Below, piece by piece: positions 16,374 through 24,482 of a stretch of 64,000 bases of DNA. The stretch lies in assembly GCA_024225275.1 (NCBI GenBank), contig JAAEMS010000279.1:35355-99354 (forward strand), in the 5' to 3' direction. The position numbers and the translations under genes are program-made. The stretch's first letter is position 1. Each line of letters begins with the position of its first letter. The notes beneath the pieces are model-generated. The model ran no database searches. It saw nothing but the letters and a program-made list of their open reading frames with translations, and was not told the origin of the DNA. The stretch is from Actinomycetes bacterium. GTDB taxonomy: Bacteria > Actinomycetota > Acidimicrobiia > Acidimicrobiales > JAAEMS01.

Positions 16374-16377
16374 ATGA
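16210..16377 (+). other. Four coupled micro-ORFs (14 codons each) encoded by the 41-bp repeats
   Basis: Each repeat encodes MSRTARSPKASREQ and then TGA; the last reads MSRTARSPKASRPQ. Reading frames are 16210-16254, 16251-16295, 16292-16336 and 16333-16377. Each TGA overlaps the next ATG in an ATGA, the first ATG overlaps the upstream gene's TGA, and the last TGA overlaps the start of the downstream gene. AGGGA lies 4 nt before the ATGs at 16251, 16292 and 16333 but is lost before the ATG at 16374. The peptide is basic. Whether the peptide matters or only the coupling does is unknown. Confidence 0.6.
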
Positions 16378-17000
16378 GCGGGAGTCTCAAGCGGCTGATT
16401 GCTGTGGTCATGTTCTCGCTCGTGCTGGGGCTGCTCATCACCTGGTGCAGTGGCGAGGAACACGACGACTCGGCTCCCGCCACCACGACCAGCACCACCA
16501 CGACTATCGCGCCCACCACTACAGCCGCCCCCGCCACCACCACGACCACCATGGCGACGACCAGCACGACCATGGCTCCCACCACGACCACCAGCAGCAC
16601 CACCACAACTATGCCCGCGCCACGGCTCCTCTCGGTCCTCCAGCTGACGGTCGGTGACTGTGTGGTCGACGAACTGTCCGCAGCCGAGGACATCGCCCAA
16701 GTCGGGGTGGTGTCCTGCAGCCAACCCCACCAGTCCGAGGTCTACGCGGTCCTCACCGACCCCGCACCCGATGCGGTCCCGTGGCCGGGTCCCGAAGCCC
16801 TGATCGAGGCCTCGGCGTCCGGCTGCCTGGCCGAGTTCGAGCCCTACGTCGGGCAGACCTTCGAAGAGTCGGCCCTGGATGTCTTGACGGTGTTGCCAAC
16901 GGCCGAGACCTGGCCCGAGGGTGACCGCGACACTCTGTGCATCGCCACCCGCCTCGACGGTCGCGACCTCGACGCCACGGTCCGGGACTCGGGCCTGTAG
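16374..17000 (+). CDS. Membrane-anchored Thr-rich protein with septum-formation domain (second paralogue)
   Basis: A 208-residue exported protein. An N-terminal hydrophobic segment (about 8-24) ends LLITWCSGE, an imperfect lipobox, so it may be a lipoprotein or a membrane-anchored protein. Residues 35-82 are a threonine-rich linker, then a Septum_form domain with VGDCVVDE, CSQPHQSEVYAV, CLAEFEPYVGQ and WPEGDRDTLC, collinear with the upstream paralogue. Its ATG overlaps the stop of the fourth micro-ORF, so its translation is probably coupled to the repeat array. Function is unknown beyond the domain. Confidence 0.78.
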   Translation: MSGSLKRLIAVVMFSLVLGLLITWCSGEEHDDSAPATTTSTTTTIAPTTTAAPATTTTTMATTSTTMAPTTTTSSTTTTMPAPRLLSVLQLTVGDCVVDELSAAEDIAQVGVVSCSQPHQSEVYAVLTDPAPDAVPWPGPEALIEASASGCLAEFEPYVGQTFEESALDVLTVLPTAETWPEGDRDTLCIATRLDGRDLDATVRDSGL

Positions 17001-17015
17001 GCGCTGACTCCTCGG

Positions 17016-17228
17016 CTACTCGACGGTGGCGATCAGGTCGCCTTCGGAGACCTTGTCGTCGGGGGCCACATGTAGGGCAGTGACGATGCCGGCGATGGGG
17101 GCGGTGACGGGGATCTCCATCTTCATCGACTCGAGGATCACCAGCTCGTGGTCGGCTTCGACCTCCTGTCCGACCTCGACCCGTACCTGCCACACATTGG
17201 CGGTGATTTCCGCCTTGACGTCAGCCAC
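17016..17228 (-). CDS. TB7.3-like biotinyl/lipoyl attachment protein
   Basis: A 70-residue protein made of one biotinyl/lipoyl domain. The motif ESMKMEIPV places the modified lysine at residue 36. GTG at 17226-17228 is chosen: a G-rich AGGGGG lies upstream and the domain starts there. In M. tuberculosis the equivalent TB7.3 (Rv3221c) lies next to pdtaS and whiB1; here it is about 15 kb away. Such single-domain proteins serve as biotin carriers, but the partner carboxylase is not in the window. Confidence 0.87.
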   Translation of the reverse strand: MADVKAEITANVWQVRVEVGQEVEADHELVILESMKMEIPVTAPIAGIVTALHVAPDDKVSEGDLIATVE

Positions 17229-17281
17229 CCTGTCCCCCTCGTTCGTCGATGAATGGCGAACCCTAGCGGGTGATGGGCGAC

Positions 17282-18250
17282 TCAGAGGGTGTCGAAGAAG
17301 GCCCCGAGTGCTTCGTTGGTGGCCTCGGGGGCTTCCTGCTGGACCCAATGACCCGCCCCGGGCACCACCGTTGTGCCCCGGAAGTCGTCACAGTGCTGGC
17401 CCGCCGCTTCGTAGGGGTCGAAGCCTTCGACGAACTGGCGCACGACATCGAGCTCGCCCCCGATGAAGGCGGCCGGCTGCTTGATGGTGTTGTCGGGCAA
17501 CGAACCCAGTTCGTCGGCATCCAGGGGCTGGGCCCGGTACCGGTTGAGACCACCGCGCCAACCCACCCGATCGAAGGCATCCGCGTAGAGGGCCAGGTCC
17601 TCAGGAGTCGCCCAGGCCGGGAACGGATCGGGATCGGGCAGGCCATCGAGCAGCTTGGCCCCGTGTGGCTTGTCGCGGACGAAGTCAGCGCCGTGGGCAT
17701 CACCGCTGGCCGAGAAGTAGATCTGGCGCACGCTCTTGAGCGAGTCGGCCCCGAGCTCGGCTTCGGCCACCCCCTCGTCCTGGAAGTACACCTGGTAGAA
17801 GAACTTGCCCTGGTCGGTGAACATGGTCTTCCAGAGCTCCAGGGCACTGACCGGGCCCACCGGCCTGTAAGGGACACTCAGTCCGGCCGCGGCGCGGACC
17901 ACATCGGGATGGAAGCGGGCCGTGTTCCAGGCGATCGGTGCGCCCCAGTCGTGGCCGAGAACGATGGCCGGCTCGTCGCTCAGCGCGCCAATGACCGCGG
18001 CCACGTCGCTGGTGATGGCCGACAAGGTGTAGTCGGCGACCGGGTGGGGGCACGACGACCCGCCGTACCCGCGCACGTCAATGGCCGCCACGGTGTAGCC
18101 CCGAGCCGCGAAGTACGACATCTGGTGGCGCCACGAATACCAGAGCTCGGGCCACCCGTGAACGCACACGATCAGGGGGCCTTCACCCTCGATGACGACA
18201 TTGATCTCGACGTCACCGTTGGTGATGATCTGGATCCGACGTTCTCCCAC
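17282..18250 (-). CDS. Epoxide hydrolase-like alpha/beta hydrolase
   Basis: A 322-residue soluble alpha/beta hydrolase. It has the HGWPE oxyanion motif (31-35), the nucleophile Asp101 in GHDWG, lid tyrosines (YQVYFQ region), and the catalytic His in GAGHWVQQE near the end. An Asp nucleophile with HGxP is typical of epoxide hydrolases, which turn epoxides into diols; haloalkane dehalogenase is less likely. Start is GTG at 18248-18250, with weak Shine-Dalgarno support. It stands alone between the biotinyl protein and the divergent DUF5317 gene. Confidence 0.85.
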   Translation of the reverse strand: MGERRIQIITNGDVEINVVIEGEGPLIVCVHGWPELWYSWRHQMSYFAARGYTVAAIDVRGYGGSSCPHPVADYTLSAITSDVAAVIGALSDEPAIVLGHDWGAPIAWNTARFHPDVVRAAAGLSVPYRPVGPVSALELWKTMFTDQGKFFYQVYFQDEGVAEAELGADSLKSVRQIYFSASGDAHGADFVRDKPHGAKLLDGLPDPDPFPAWATPEDLALYADAFDRVGWRGGLNRYRAQPLDADELGSLPDNTIKQPAAFIGGELDVVRQFVEGFDPYEAAGQHCDDFRGTTVVPGAGHWVQQEAPEATNEALGAFFDTL

Positions 18251-18344
18251 GGGGAGGAGTCTGGCAGACCGGATGGGCCCGCCAACGAGCCGACCCCTAC
18301 CCCCATACCCCAGTCAGGAGGCGAAGCCCGGTATTTTCTGGGTC

Positions 18345-19043
18345 GTGCTGGTGCTGACGGGAGTGGCGATCGTGATCGGGTTGGCGGTGGGTCTGGCCCG
18401 CGGCGGATCGTGGCGCTCCATCGCCAAACAACGCGTTCATTGGTGGCCGGTCCTGATCGTCGGTGCCGCCCTACCCGTACTCGTCGACACCATCCACCCG
18501 CCTGGTGGCGCCGCCCTACAGATCGCGGGCCTGGTCATCCTGGTAGGGGTAGCGGCTCGGAACCTCATGATTCGGGGTATGGGGGTGATCCTGGTCGGAC
18601 TCACCCTGAACCTCCTCGTCGTCGCCGCCAACACCACGATGCCGGTCCGTCTCGATGCCCTGGTCGATGCCGGCATCATCGAAGCCGACAGGACCGGCGA
18701 GGTCAGTCTCCGAGGTCCCCGCCACCTCGAGGACGACACCACCCGCCTGGCCTTCCTGGGCGACATCATCCCGTTCCGCCCCACCCGCGAGGTCACGTCG
18801 TTCGGCGATCTGATCCTGGTCGTCGGGCTGACCGCCGCCCTCGCCCACCTGCCCCTGCCCCGCCGCCGGTTCCGCGGCACCGACGACCCGTTCGCCGACC
18901 TCACCGACGAGCGGGACGAACTCATCGACCAGCGGACCACCCAGGGCTTGGATGCCGGTTTTCTCGACCTCCGCGACCCGGCTGACCTTCCCGACCCCGC
19001 GGATCGGGCTGACCACCCGGACTCGATGCTGGTCGACCGGTGA
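18345..19043 (+). CDS. DUF5317 family membrane protein
   Basis: A 232-residue protein with about five hydrophobic helices in the first 110 residues and one near 160-175, then a hydrophilic acidic tail. The segment DDTTRLAFLGDIIPF followed by SFGDLILVVG is the DUF5317 signature. GTG at 18345 is chosen because the protein then begins directly with the first membrane helix and a TATTTT box lies 7 nt upstream (18332-18337). The family has no known function. The stop overlaps the next gene's GTG start by 4 nt. Confidence 0.75.
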   Translation: MLVLTGVAIVIGLAVGLARGGSWRSIAKQRVHWWPVLIVGAALPVLVDTIHPPGGAALQIAGLVILVGVAARNLMIRGMGVILVGLTLNLLVVAANTTMPVRLDALVDAGIIEADRTGEVSLRGPRHLEDDTTRLAFLGDIIPFRPTREVTSFGDLILVVGLTAALAHLPLPRRRFRGTDDPFADLTDERDELIDQRTTQGLDAGFLDLRDPADLPDPADRADHPDSMLVDR

Positions 19044-19327
19044 TCGACCCCGCTCCTGACAACCCACCCACCGACGATCCTGTCCTGGCCCGCCGGGCCC
19101 AGATCGCCCGATGGGTCCGAGTGGGCAAGAGGATCGGCTACAGCCTCTGGCTGATCGCCATCATCCTCTACGCCATCGGCCTGATCGACCGCTACCGACC
19201 GGGGTTGGTGACCGGCATCGTCACCTGCCTCGTCGTCGGGTCGGTCTTCCTGCTTCCCTCCATCATCCTCGGGTACGCGGTGCGGGCCGCTGACCGAGAA
19301 GACGGTGGAGAAGGGCGCATCCCCTGA
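19040..19327 (+). CDS. Small two-helix membrane protein
   Basis: A 95-residue protein with a Pro/Asp-rich N-terminus, a KRIGYSLWLIAIILYAIGLI helix (about 30-49) and a second helix (about 56-80). GTG at 19040 overlaps the DUF5317 stop by 4 nt, so the two are translationally coupled. I recognise no named family; similar short proteins are common in actinobacteria. Function unknown. Confidence 0.7.
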   Translation: MIDPAPDNPPTDDPVLARRAQIARWVRVGKRIGYSLWLIAIILYAIGLIDRYRPGLVTGIVTCLVVGSVFLLPSIILGYAVRAADREDGGEGRIP

Positions 19328-19401
19328 GCCGGGGGGCGGGGCGGTAGCCAGTTGGGACAGATGACCGGTTTCGACTGGGGTTCGGCCATCATGGGAGCGC
19401 C

Positions 19402-19992
19402 ATGACCACTGCTCGCCTACCTGCACCGGAACGCCGCCGGCAGCTCCTCGACGTCGCAATCAAGGTGTTCGGTGAACGGGGATTCCACAACACGTCCATG
19501 AACGACGTGGCCACCGAGGCCGGGATCACCAAGCCCGTTCTGTACCAACATTTCGCCTCGAAGCGCGACCTCTACGCAGCCCTGCTCGAGGCGGTAGGGG
19601 TCGAACTGCTCGACCGGATCGGTGAGGCGGTGGCCAACGCCACCCGACCCAAGGAGATGGTCGACCTCGGTTTCGGGGCGTGGTTCCGATTCGTGGCCGA
19701 GGAGCCGGCCGCTTTCGCCCTGCTCTTCAGCGGCGACTCCCGCCAGGACCCGGAGTTCGCCCTCCACGTGGCCGGGGTCGAGCAGCAACTGGCCGACACC
19801 ATCGTCGGTCTCCTCGACATCCCCGAGCTCGACCGAGAGCACCGCCGGCTGCTGGCCCACGGAATCATGGGGATCAGCGAAGCGGTCACCCGCAACTGGC
19901 TCAGCCTCGGGGCCACCACCGATCACGAGGAGCTGGCCCGCACCACCTCAGCTCTGGCCTGGTACGGGCTCCGGGGCGCGCCCCAGGACTGA
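19402..19992 (+). CDS. TetR family transcriptional regulator
   Basis: A 196-residue repressor-type protein. The N-terminal helix-turn-helix is visible as AIKVFGERGFHNTSMNDVA, then GITKPVLYQHFASKRDLYAALL (residues about 15-60). The C-terminal domain contains the TetR_C-like FRFVAEEPAAFALLF segment. GGGAG lies 4 nt before the ATG. Neighbours do not suggest a target: the convergent gene is a secreted protease and the upstream pair are membrane proteins. No clear palindrome is visible in the 74 bp upstream. Confidence 0.88.
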   Translation: MTTARLPAPERRRQLLDVAIKVFGERGFHNTSMNDVATEAGITKPVLYQHFASKRDLYAALLEAVGVELLDRIGEAVANATRPKEMVDLGFGAWFRFVAEEPAAFALLFSGDSRQDPEFALHVAGVEQQLADTIVGLLDIPELDREHRRLLAHGIMGISEAVTRNWLSLGATTDHEELARTTSALAWYGLRGAPQD

Positions 19993-20006
19993 AGCTCAGA
20001 CCAGGG

Positions 20007-21632
20007 TCAACTGCTGGCGATGGCGTAGACCGGATCGGGGCCGGGGTTGGCGCCGGTCGAGCCGAAGAAGGGCAGGCTCGAGAAGTTGAAAGCACCACCG
20101 TCGCTGGCCACCATCAGATAGCCGTTGCCATGGGCCACCATGCCGACCACCGGCTGGTTCAGATTCACCGATCCCAGCGAACCGGCGAAACCGGCGTCGA
20201 AGGCGAAGACGCCTCCGTCGGCCGCCACCAACCAGTAGCCGTGATTGTCGGGATCGGGCACGAGGCCCTGCACCGGCTGGTTGAGCATGGCCCCACCCAT
20301 CGAACCCACGAAGACGGCATCTCCGAAGGTGAACACCCCACCGTCGGAACCAACCATGAAGTAGCCGTTGCCGGAGGGGGTGGGGCTCGAATCGATGACT
20401 GGGCCGTTGAGCACGAAGCCGCTCATGTCGTCGGGTTGGCCGGCCTGGCCGTTGGCCGGGAACCGCCCGGCATCGCCCAGATCGACCACCCGTCCCTGGC
20501 TGGTGAACAGCCATATGCCGTTGCCGCTCGGGGTGACTGCCAGGGTGGTGAAGGTCTCTCCAGCGGCCAACGACCGCGGACCGGTGCTGGACGGCGACCA
20601 AGCCAGGACGCCAGAACCCTCGAGCCGGCCGGTGGCGGTGAGCATCCAGTAGCCCTGGCCGTCGGGGGTAGAGGCAAGGTCGACGAGTCCCTCGGCCGCG
20701 GCGGTGCTCGACGCGTTGCCCCAATGGTTGGCGCCGCCGAAGGCCCGGACATGACCGGCGTCATCGGCCAGCCAGTAGCCGTCGCCGGACTGGTGGGGGC
20801 CGGACCCGATGGTGGAGTCGATCCACCCCCGATGGGCCGAGACCCGGGTGTAGTCGCCGGGCCCGTCACAGTCGATGCTGCCGGTGGACACCACGCCGAC
20901 CACAACCGTGGTGCCGTTGATATCGGGCGCGACCACGGGGCCGCCACTGTCGCCGCTACAGGCCGAGATACCCGACACGGCCGTACAGATGTCCCCGCCG
21001 ACGGTGTAGTTCGTACCCAGTACGGTCGAGCAGGCCACGTCGGTACCGATGAGCACCGTGCCCTGTTGGAGGTCGTTGGGGAGGATCTGGAAGTCCCCGG
21101 CTGCGGTATTTCCCCAGCCCGCCACGGTGGCGGTGAGAGCACCGTTCCACCGCGGTTCGGTGAGGGCGTCGGCCATGCCGATGGTGGGGGCCGTGGATGG
21201 GTTGTCGAGTTGGGCCAGCGCGATGTCACCGGCCACTGAGAGCTCGCCCACCCGCAGGTATCCGGGAAAGACATACCAGTTGGCAATCGTAGAGCTCTGG
21301 CCGCCTCCCTCGTTGAGGTCGTTGATGCCGGTCACCGCCCTCACCTCGGTGATGGGCTGGACCACCCCTGGCACACAGTGGGCGGCAGTCAACACCCACT
21401 CGGGATGTATCAGAGTGCCTGTGCAGTAGTGGACACCCCACGACTGGAGTGAGACGGCGTACTCGTGTTGACCGTCGGGCACCGTGGTGCCCCCGACCAC
21501 GTAGTCGACAACGTCGGGCGGCGAGTCGGTGGCGGGAGCGGCCGATCCTGGAGTAGTGGTCAGGGTGGCGAGCAGCACCCCCACGAGAGCGATCGCCGAG
21601 GCCAGTCGCCTGTGCTGGGGGATGCCTGCCAT
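20007..21632 (-). CDS. Secreted trypsin-like serine protease with C-terminal propeller-like repeats
   Basis: A 541-residue exported protein. A signal peptide (about 1-31, ending PGSAA) is followed by an S1 protease domain with His85 (LTAAHC), Asp136 (GDIALAQL) and Ser229 (CSGDSGGP). The start of mature trypsin folds appears as VVGGTTVPDGQ, so activation may need cleavage. From about 280 to the end there are six repeats of the GYWLVAADGGVFAF type, seen in many acidimicrobial secreted proteins and probably forming a beta-propeller for binding. GAGGAG lies just upstream of the ATG. Substrate is unknown; the repeats likely anchor or target the protease. Confidence 0.9.
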   Translation of the reverse strand: MAGIPQHRRLASAIALVGVLLATLTTTPGSAAPATDSPPDVVDYVVGGTTVPDGQHEYAVSLQSWGVHYCTGTLIHPEWVLTAAHCVPGVVQPITEVRAVTGINDLNEGGGQSSTIANWYVFPGYLRVGELSVAGDIALAQLDNPSTAPTIGMADALTEPRWNGALTATVAGWGNTAAGDFQILPNDLQQGTVLIGTDVACSTVLGTNYTVGGDICTAVSGISACSGDSGGPVVAPDINGTTVVVGVVSTGSIDCDGPGDYTRVSAHRGWIDSTIGSGPHQSGDGYWLADDAGHVRAFGGANHWGNASSTAAAEGLVDLASTPDGQGYWMLTATGRLEGSGVLAWSPSSTGPRSLAAGETFTTLAVTPSGNGIWLFTSQGRVVDLGDAGRFPANGQAGQPDDMSGFVLNGPVIDSSPTPSGNGYFMVGSDGGVFTFGDAVFVGSMGGAMLNQPVQGLVPDPDNHGYWLVAADGGVFAFDAGFAGSLGSVNLNQPVVGMVAHGNGYLMVASDGGAFNFSSLPFFGSTGANPGPDPVYAIASS

Positions 21633-21747
21633 GTCGTCTCCTCGATGCCCGCCGCGGACGGAGGTACTCCACCAGACCGTACCTCCAGCCATCGGCCGGC
21701 TGGTGGTCACCCTGAAGGGCCGATCGCCCGGGACTACCGTCGACCCC

Positions 21748-22536
21748 ATGGATCTCGGACTGACCGACCGCACCGTCCTCATCACCGGCTCCCACCGGGG
21801 CACCGGCGCCGGCATCGCCCGGGTGTTCGCCGGCGAGGGGGCCCAGGTTCTGGTCCACGGCTTCGAGACCGACCAGGGCACCGATGTAGTTGACGACATC
21901 ACCGACCGCGGAGGCCGGGCCCGCCTGGTCACCGGCAACCTCATGACCGACGAAGGCGCGGCGGCCGTCGTCGATGCGGCCGGACCCGTCGATGTCCTGG
22001 TCAACAACTACGGCCTGGCCGGCCGCGGCACCTGGGAGACCGACTCCGACGAGTGGTTCGACGCCTGGAACCGCAACGTGGTCAGCGGGGTTCGGATGGT
22101 CCACGGCTGCGTGCCCTCCATGCGTGAGCAGGGGTGGGGTCGGGTGATCTTCGTGGGCACCGTCGGCTCGGCCCGGCCGGGCGATCGTATGCCCCACTAC
22201 TACTCGAGCAAGGCGGCCCTGCCCGGCCTGGTGGTGAGCCTGGCCCGCGACCTGGGGGGCAGCGGCATCACCGCCAACCTGGTCAGCCCCGGCCTGATCG
22301 CCACCGCCGAGGTTCGACAGCGCTTCATGCGCATGGGCGCCCAGAAGGGCTGGGGCTCGACATGGGAAGAGGTCGCCCCCCGAGCCCTCGAAGGGTTCAT
22401 GCCGTCCCCGGCCACCACCATCCCCGACCCTGAGGATGTCGGCCGAGTGGTGGCCTTCGTCGCCGGCCACACCGGATGGCCCATCAATGGCGCCAACATC
22501 CGAGTCGACGGGGGCGCGGCGATGACTCCCAACTGA
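21748..22536 (+). CDS. Short-chain dehydrogenase/reductase
   Basis: A 262-residue SDR. The cofactor motif is TGSHRGTG (13-20), followed by VNNYG (for NNAG), the catalytic Ser region VGTVGSA, and YYSSK carrying the Tyr and Lys. The C-terminal IRVDGGAAMTPN end is typical. Substrate cannot be told. ATG at 21748 is used; a TACCGT box 7 nt upstream suggests a leaderless start. It is divergent from the protease gene and convergent with menB. Confidence 0.88.
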   Translation: MDLGLTDRTVLITGSHRGTGAGIARVFAGEGAQVLVHGFETDQGTDVVDDITDRGGRARLVTGNLMTDEGAAAVVDAAGPVDVLVNNYGLAGRGTWETDSDEWFDAWNRNVVSGVRMVHGCVPSMREQGWGRVIFVGTVGSARPGDRMPHYYSSKAALPGLVVSLARDLGGSGITANLVSPGLIATAEVRQRFMRMGAQKGWGSTWEEVAPRALEGFMPSPATTIPDPEDVGRVVAFVAGHTGWPINGANIRVDGGAAMTPN

Positions 22537-22602
22537 TCCTCTTCTCTTTCCTGCCGAAGTGGCCGCGCTCCTCCAGAGGGCAACCCTGATCCCGGCCAGG
22601 AT

Positions 22603-22638
22603 GAGGCGAATCGCGTCACTGGCGACGCGATCGGCCTC
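22603..22638. repeat. 36-bp palindromic repeat, copy 2
   Basis: Arms GAGGCGAATCGCGTC and GACGCGATCGGCCTC around the loop ACTGGC. The loop is the reverse complement of the loop in copy 1 (7129-7164), so the element is inserted in the opposite orientation; overall 34 of 36 bases match. It lies between the convergent ends of the SDR gene and menB, where it could also act as a bidirectional hairpin. Confidence 0.85.
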
Positions 22639-22680
22639 GAGTGCCGGTTGGCGGTTGGGGACTGGGGGTAGGGGCGGGAT

Positions 22681-23589
22681 CTAGAAGTGCCAGGGGAACT
22701 CGGAGTAGTCCTGGTCGCGCTTCTCCAGGAAGGCGTCGCGGCCTTCGACGGCCTCGTCGGTCATATAGGCCAGGCGGGTGGCTTCGCCGGCGAACACCTG
22801 CTGGCCCACCAGGCCGTCGTCGATGAGGTTCATGGCGAACTTGGCCATGCGCTGGCCGGTGGGGCTCTTCCGGTTGATCTCGGCCGCCCATTCGAGGGCG
22901 ACGTTCTCGAGCTCGGCGTGGGGCACGGCCTCGTTGACCGCGCCCATGGCCTTGGCCTGCTCGGCGGTGTAGTCGCGGCCCAGGAAGAAGATCTCGCGGG
23001 CGAACTTCTGGCCGACCTGTCGGGCCAAGTAGGCCGAACCGAACCCCCCGTCGAAGCTGGCCACGTCGGTGTCGGTCTGCTTGAAGACCGCGTGTTCGCG
23101 ACTGGCCAGGGTGAGGTCGCTGACCGCATGGAGGCTGTGGCCACCACCAACGGCCCAACCGGGCACGACACACATGACCACCTTGGGCATCATACGAATG
23201 AGGCGCTGAACCTCGAGGATGTGGAGGCGGCCGACCTTGCCGGGGTCGATGGTCTCGGCGGTGTCACCCTCGGCGTACTTGTAGCCATCGCGGCCCCGGA
23301 TACGCTGATCGCCGCCGGAACAGAAGGCCCATCCGCCGTCCTTCGGGGAGGGGCCGTTACCGGTGAGGATGATGCAACCGACGTCGGTGGTCATGCGGGC
23401 GTGGTCGAGGGATCGGTAGAGCTCGTCGACGGTTCCCGGCCGGAAGGCGTTTCTGACCTCGGGTCGGTCGAAGGCGATTCGCACCGTGCCTTGGTCGACC
23501 GCCCGGTGGTAGGTGATGTCTTCGAAGTCGAAGCCGGCGATCGGCTCCCACCGGCTGGCGTCGAACAGCTCTGAGACGAACGTGCCCAT
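22681..23589 (-). CDS. menB: 1,4-dihydroxy-2-naphthoyl-CoA synthase MenB
   Basis: A 302-residue crotonase-fold enzyme that closes the second ring in menaquinone synthesis. Features include ITYHRAVDQGTVRIAFDRP, the CSGGDQR oxyanion region, PGWAVGGGHSLH, SFDGGFGSAYLARQVG and the C-terminal DYSEFPWHF, all characteristic of MenB rather than generic enoyl-CoA hydratase. The actinobacterial N-terminal extension (about 30 residues) is present. ATG at 23587-23589 is used. Other men genes are not in the window. Menaquinone would feed the cytochrome c chain served by the ccm operon. Confidence 0.95.
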   Translation of the reverse strand: MGTFVSELFDASRWEPIAGFDFEDITYHRAVDQGTVRIAFDRPEVRNAFRPGTVDELYRSLDHARMTTDVGCIILTGNGPSPKDGGWAFCSGGDQRIRGRDGYKYAEGDTAETIDPGKVGRLHILEVQRLIRMMPKVVMCVVPGWAVGGGHSLHAVSDLTLASREHAVFKQTDTDVASFDGGFGSAYLARQVGQKFAREIFFLGRDYTAEQAKAMGAVNEAVPHAELENVALEWAAEINRKSPTGQRMAKFAMNLIDDGLVGQQVFAGEATRLAYMTDEAVEGRDAFLEKRDQDYSEFPWHF

Positions 23590-23696
23590 TGGTCGTGCCC
23601 TCTCCGTGGATGGCGATGTCTGGCTTGGCGGACCGCCGAAGGGTACTCGCCTTCGTGCCCCCGGTTGCCCCATCGATGCTGCACTAGGCTCTCGCC

Positions 23697-24479
23697 ATGT
23701 TGTCGGAGTTCGAACGCCGGCGGGCCGTCGAACTCCTAGAGGCGGCACACCAGACAAACCAACCCATCGGGTCGCTGAAGCGCACCTACCCCGACATGGA
23801 TATTGACGACGCCTACGCCGTCCAGAAGGCACTGGTCGACCGCCAGGTCCGGATGGGTTCCACGATCATCGGGTACAAGGTGGGGCTCACCTCCGAGGTC
23901 ATGCAGAGATCGGTCGGGGTGGACGAACCCGACCTCTCCGCCCTCCTCGATCGCCACTTCCTGCCAAACAACTCCACCGTCAGCCGCAGCACCTACCTCG
24001 ACCCTCATCTCGAGATCGAGCTCGCCTTCGTCATGGGAGCATCACTGCCGGCGGGCGCCGACCACGACGCCGCGATGACCGCGGTCGAGTCGGTGGTGGC
24101 GTGCATCGAGATCATCGACCACCGCATCGTCGACCGGATCGGCGTAGTCGACACGGTGGCCGACATGGCCTCGTGCGGATCAGTGGTACTGGGCACCAAG
24201 AAGGTGGACATCGAGTCGATCGATCACCAGGAGGTGACCGGCACCCTTGAACGCAACGGCCACCAGGTGTGCGTCGGTGATGCGTCAGCCGTTCTGGGCG
24301 ATCCCCTCAACGCGCTCATCTGGCTGGCCGACACTCTCGATCGCCACGGTGCGAGGTTCGAACCCGGTGACATCGTGCTGACCGGATCGTTCGTGCCCAT
24401 CCAGCCCACCAGTGAAGGCGACCGATTCGTGGCCCGCTTCAGCGATGGCCTCGGCGAGGTCGACCTCAGGTTCACCTGA
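23697..24479 (+). CDS. 2-keto-4-pentenoate hydratase-like (FAH superfamily) enzyme
   Basis: A 260-residue protein of the MhpD/HpaH/TesE type. Visible are IIGYKVGLTSEVMQ, the metal ligands in ELAFVMG (E-x-E region LEIELAFV) and the late GDIVLTGSFVP loop. These enzymes hydrate 2-hydroxypenta-2,4-dienoate in meta-cleavage pathways of aromatics or steroids, or decarboxylate related oxo acids. ATG at 23697 follows a TAGGCT box by 6 nt, so the mRNA is probably leaderless. It is divergent from menB and convergent with the MFS gene, with no pathway partner adjacent. Confidence 0.85.
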   Translation: MLSEFERRRAVELLEAAHQTNQPIGSLKRTYPDMDIDDAYAVQKALVDRQVRMGSTIIGYKVGLTSEVMQRSVGVDEPDLSALLDRHFLPNNSTVSRSTYLDPHLEIELAFVMGASLPAGADHDAAMTAVESVVACIEIIDHRIVDRIGVVDTVADMASCGSVVLGTKKVDIESIDHQEVTGTLERNGHQVCVGDASAVLGDPLNALIWLADTLDRHGARFEPGDIVLTGSFVPIQPTSEGDRFVARFSDGLGEVDLRFT

Positions 24480-24482
24480 CTG

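Noticed and set aside
19680..21239. Plus-strand open frame of about 519 codons over the trypsin-like gene
   Set aside because: Shadow of the protease, whose signal peptide, triad and repeats are all in the opposite frame.
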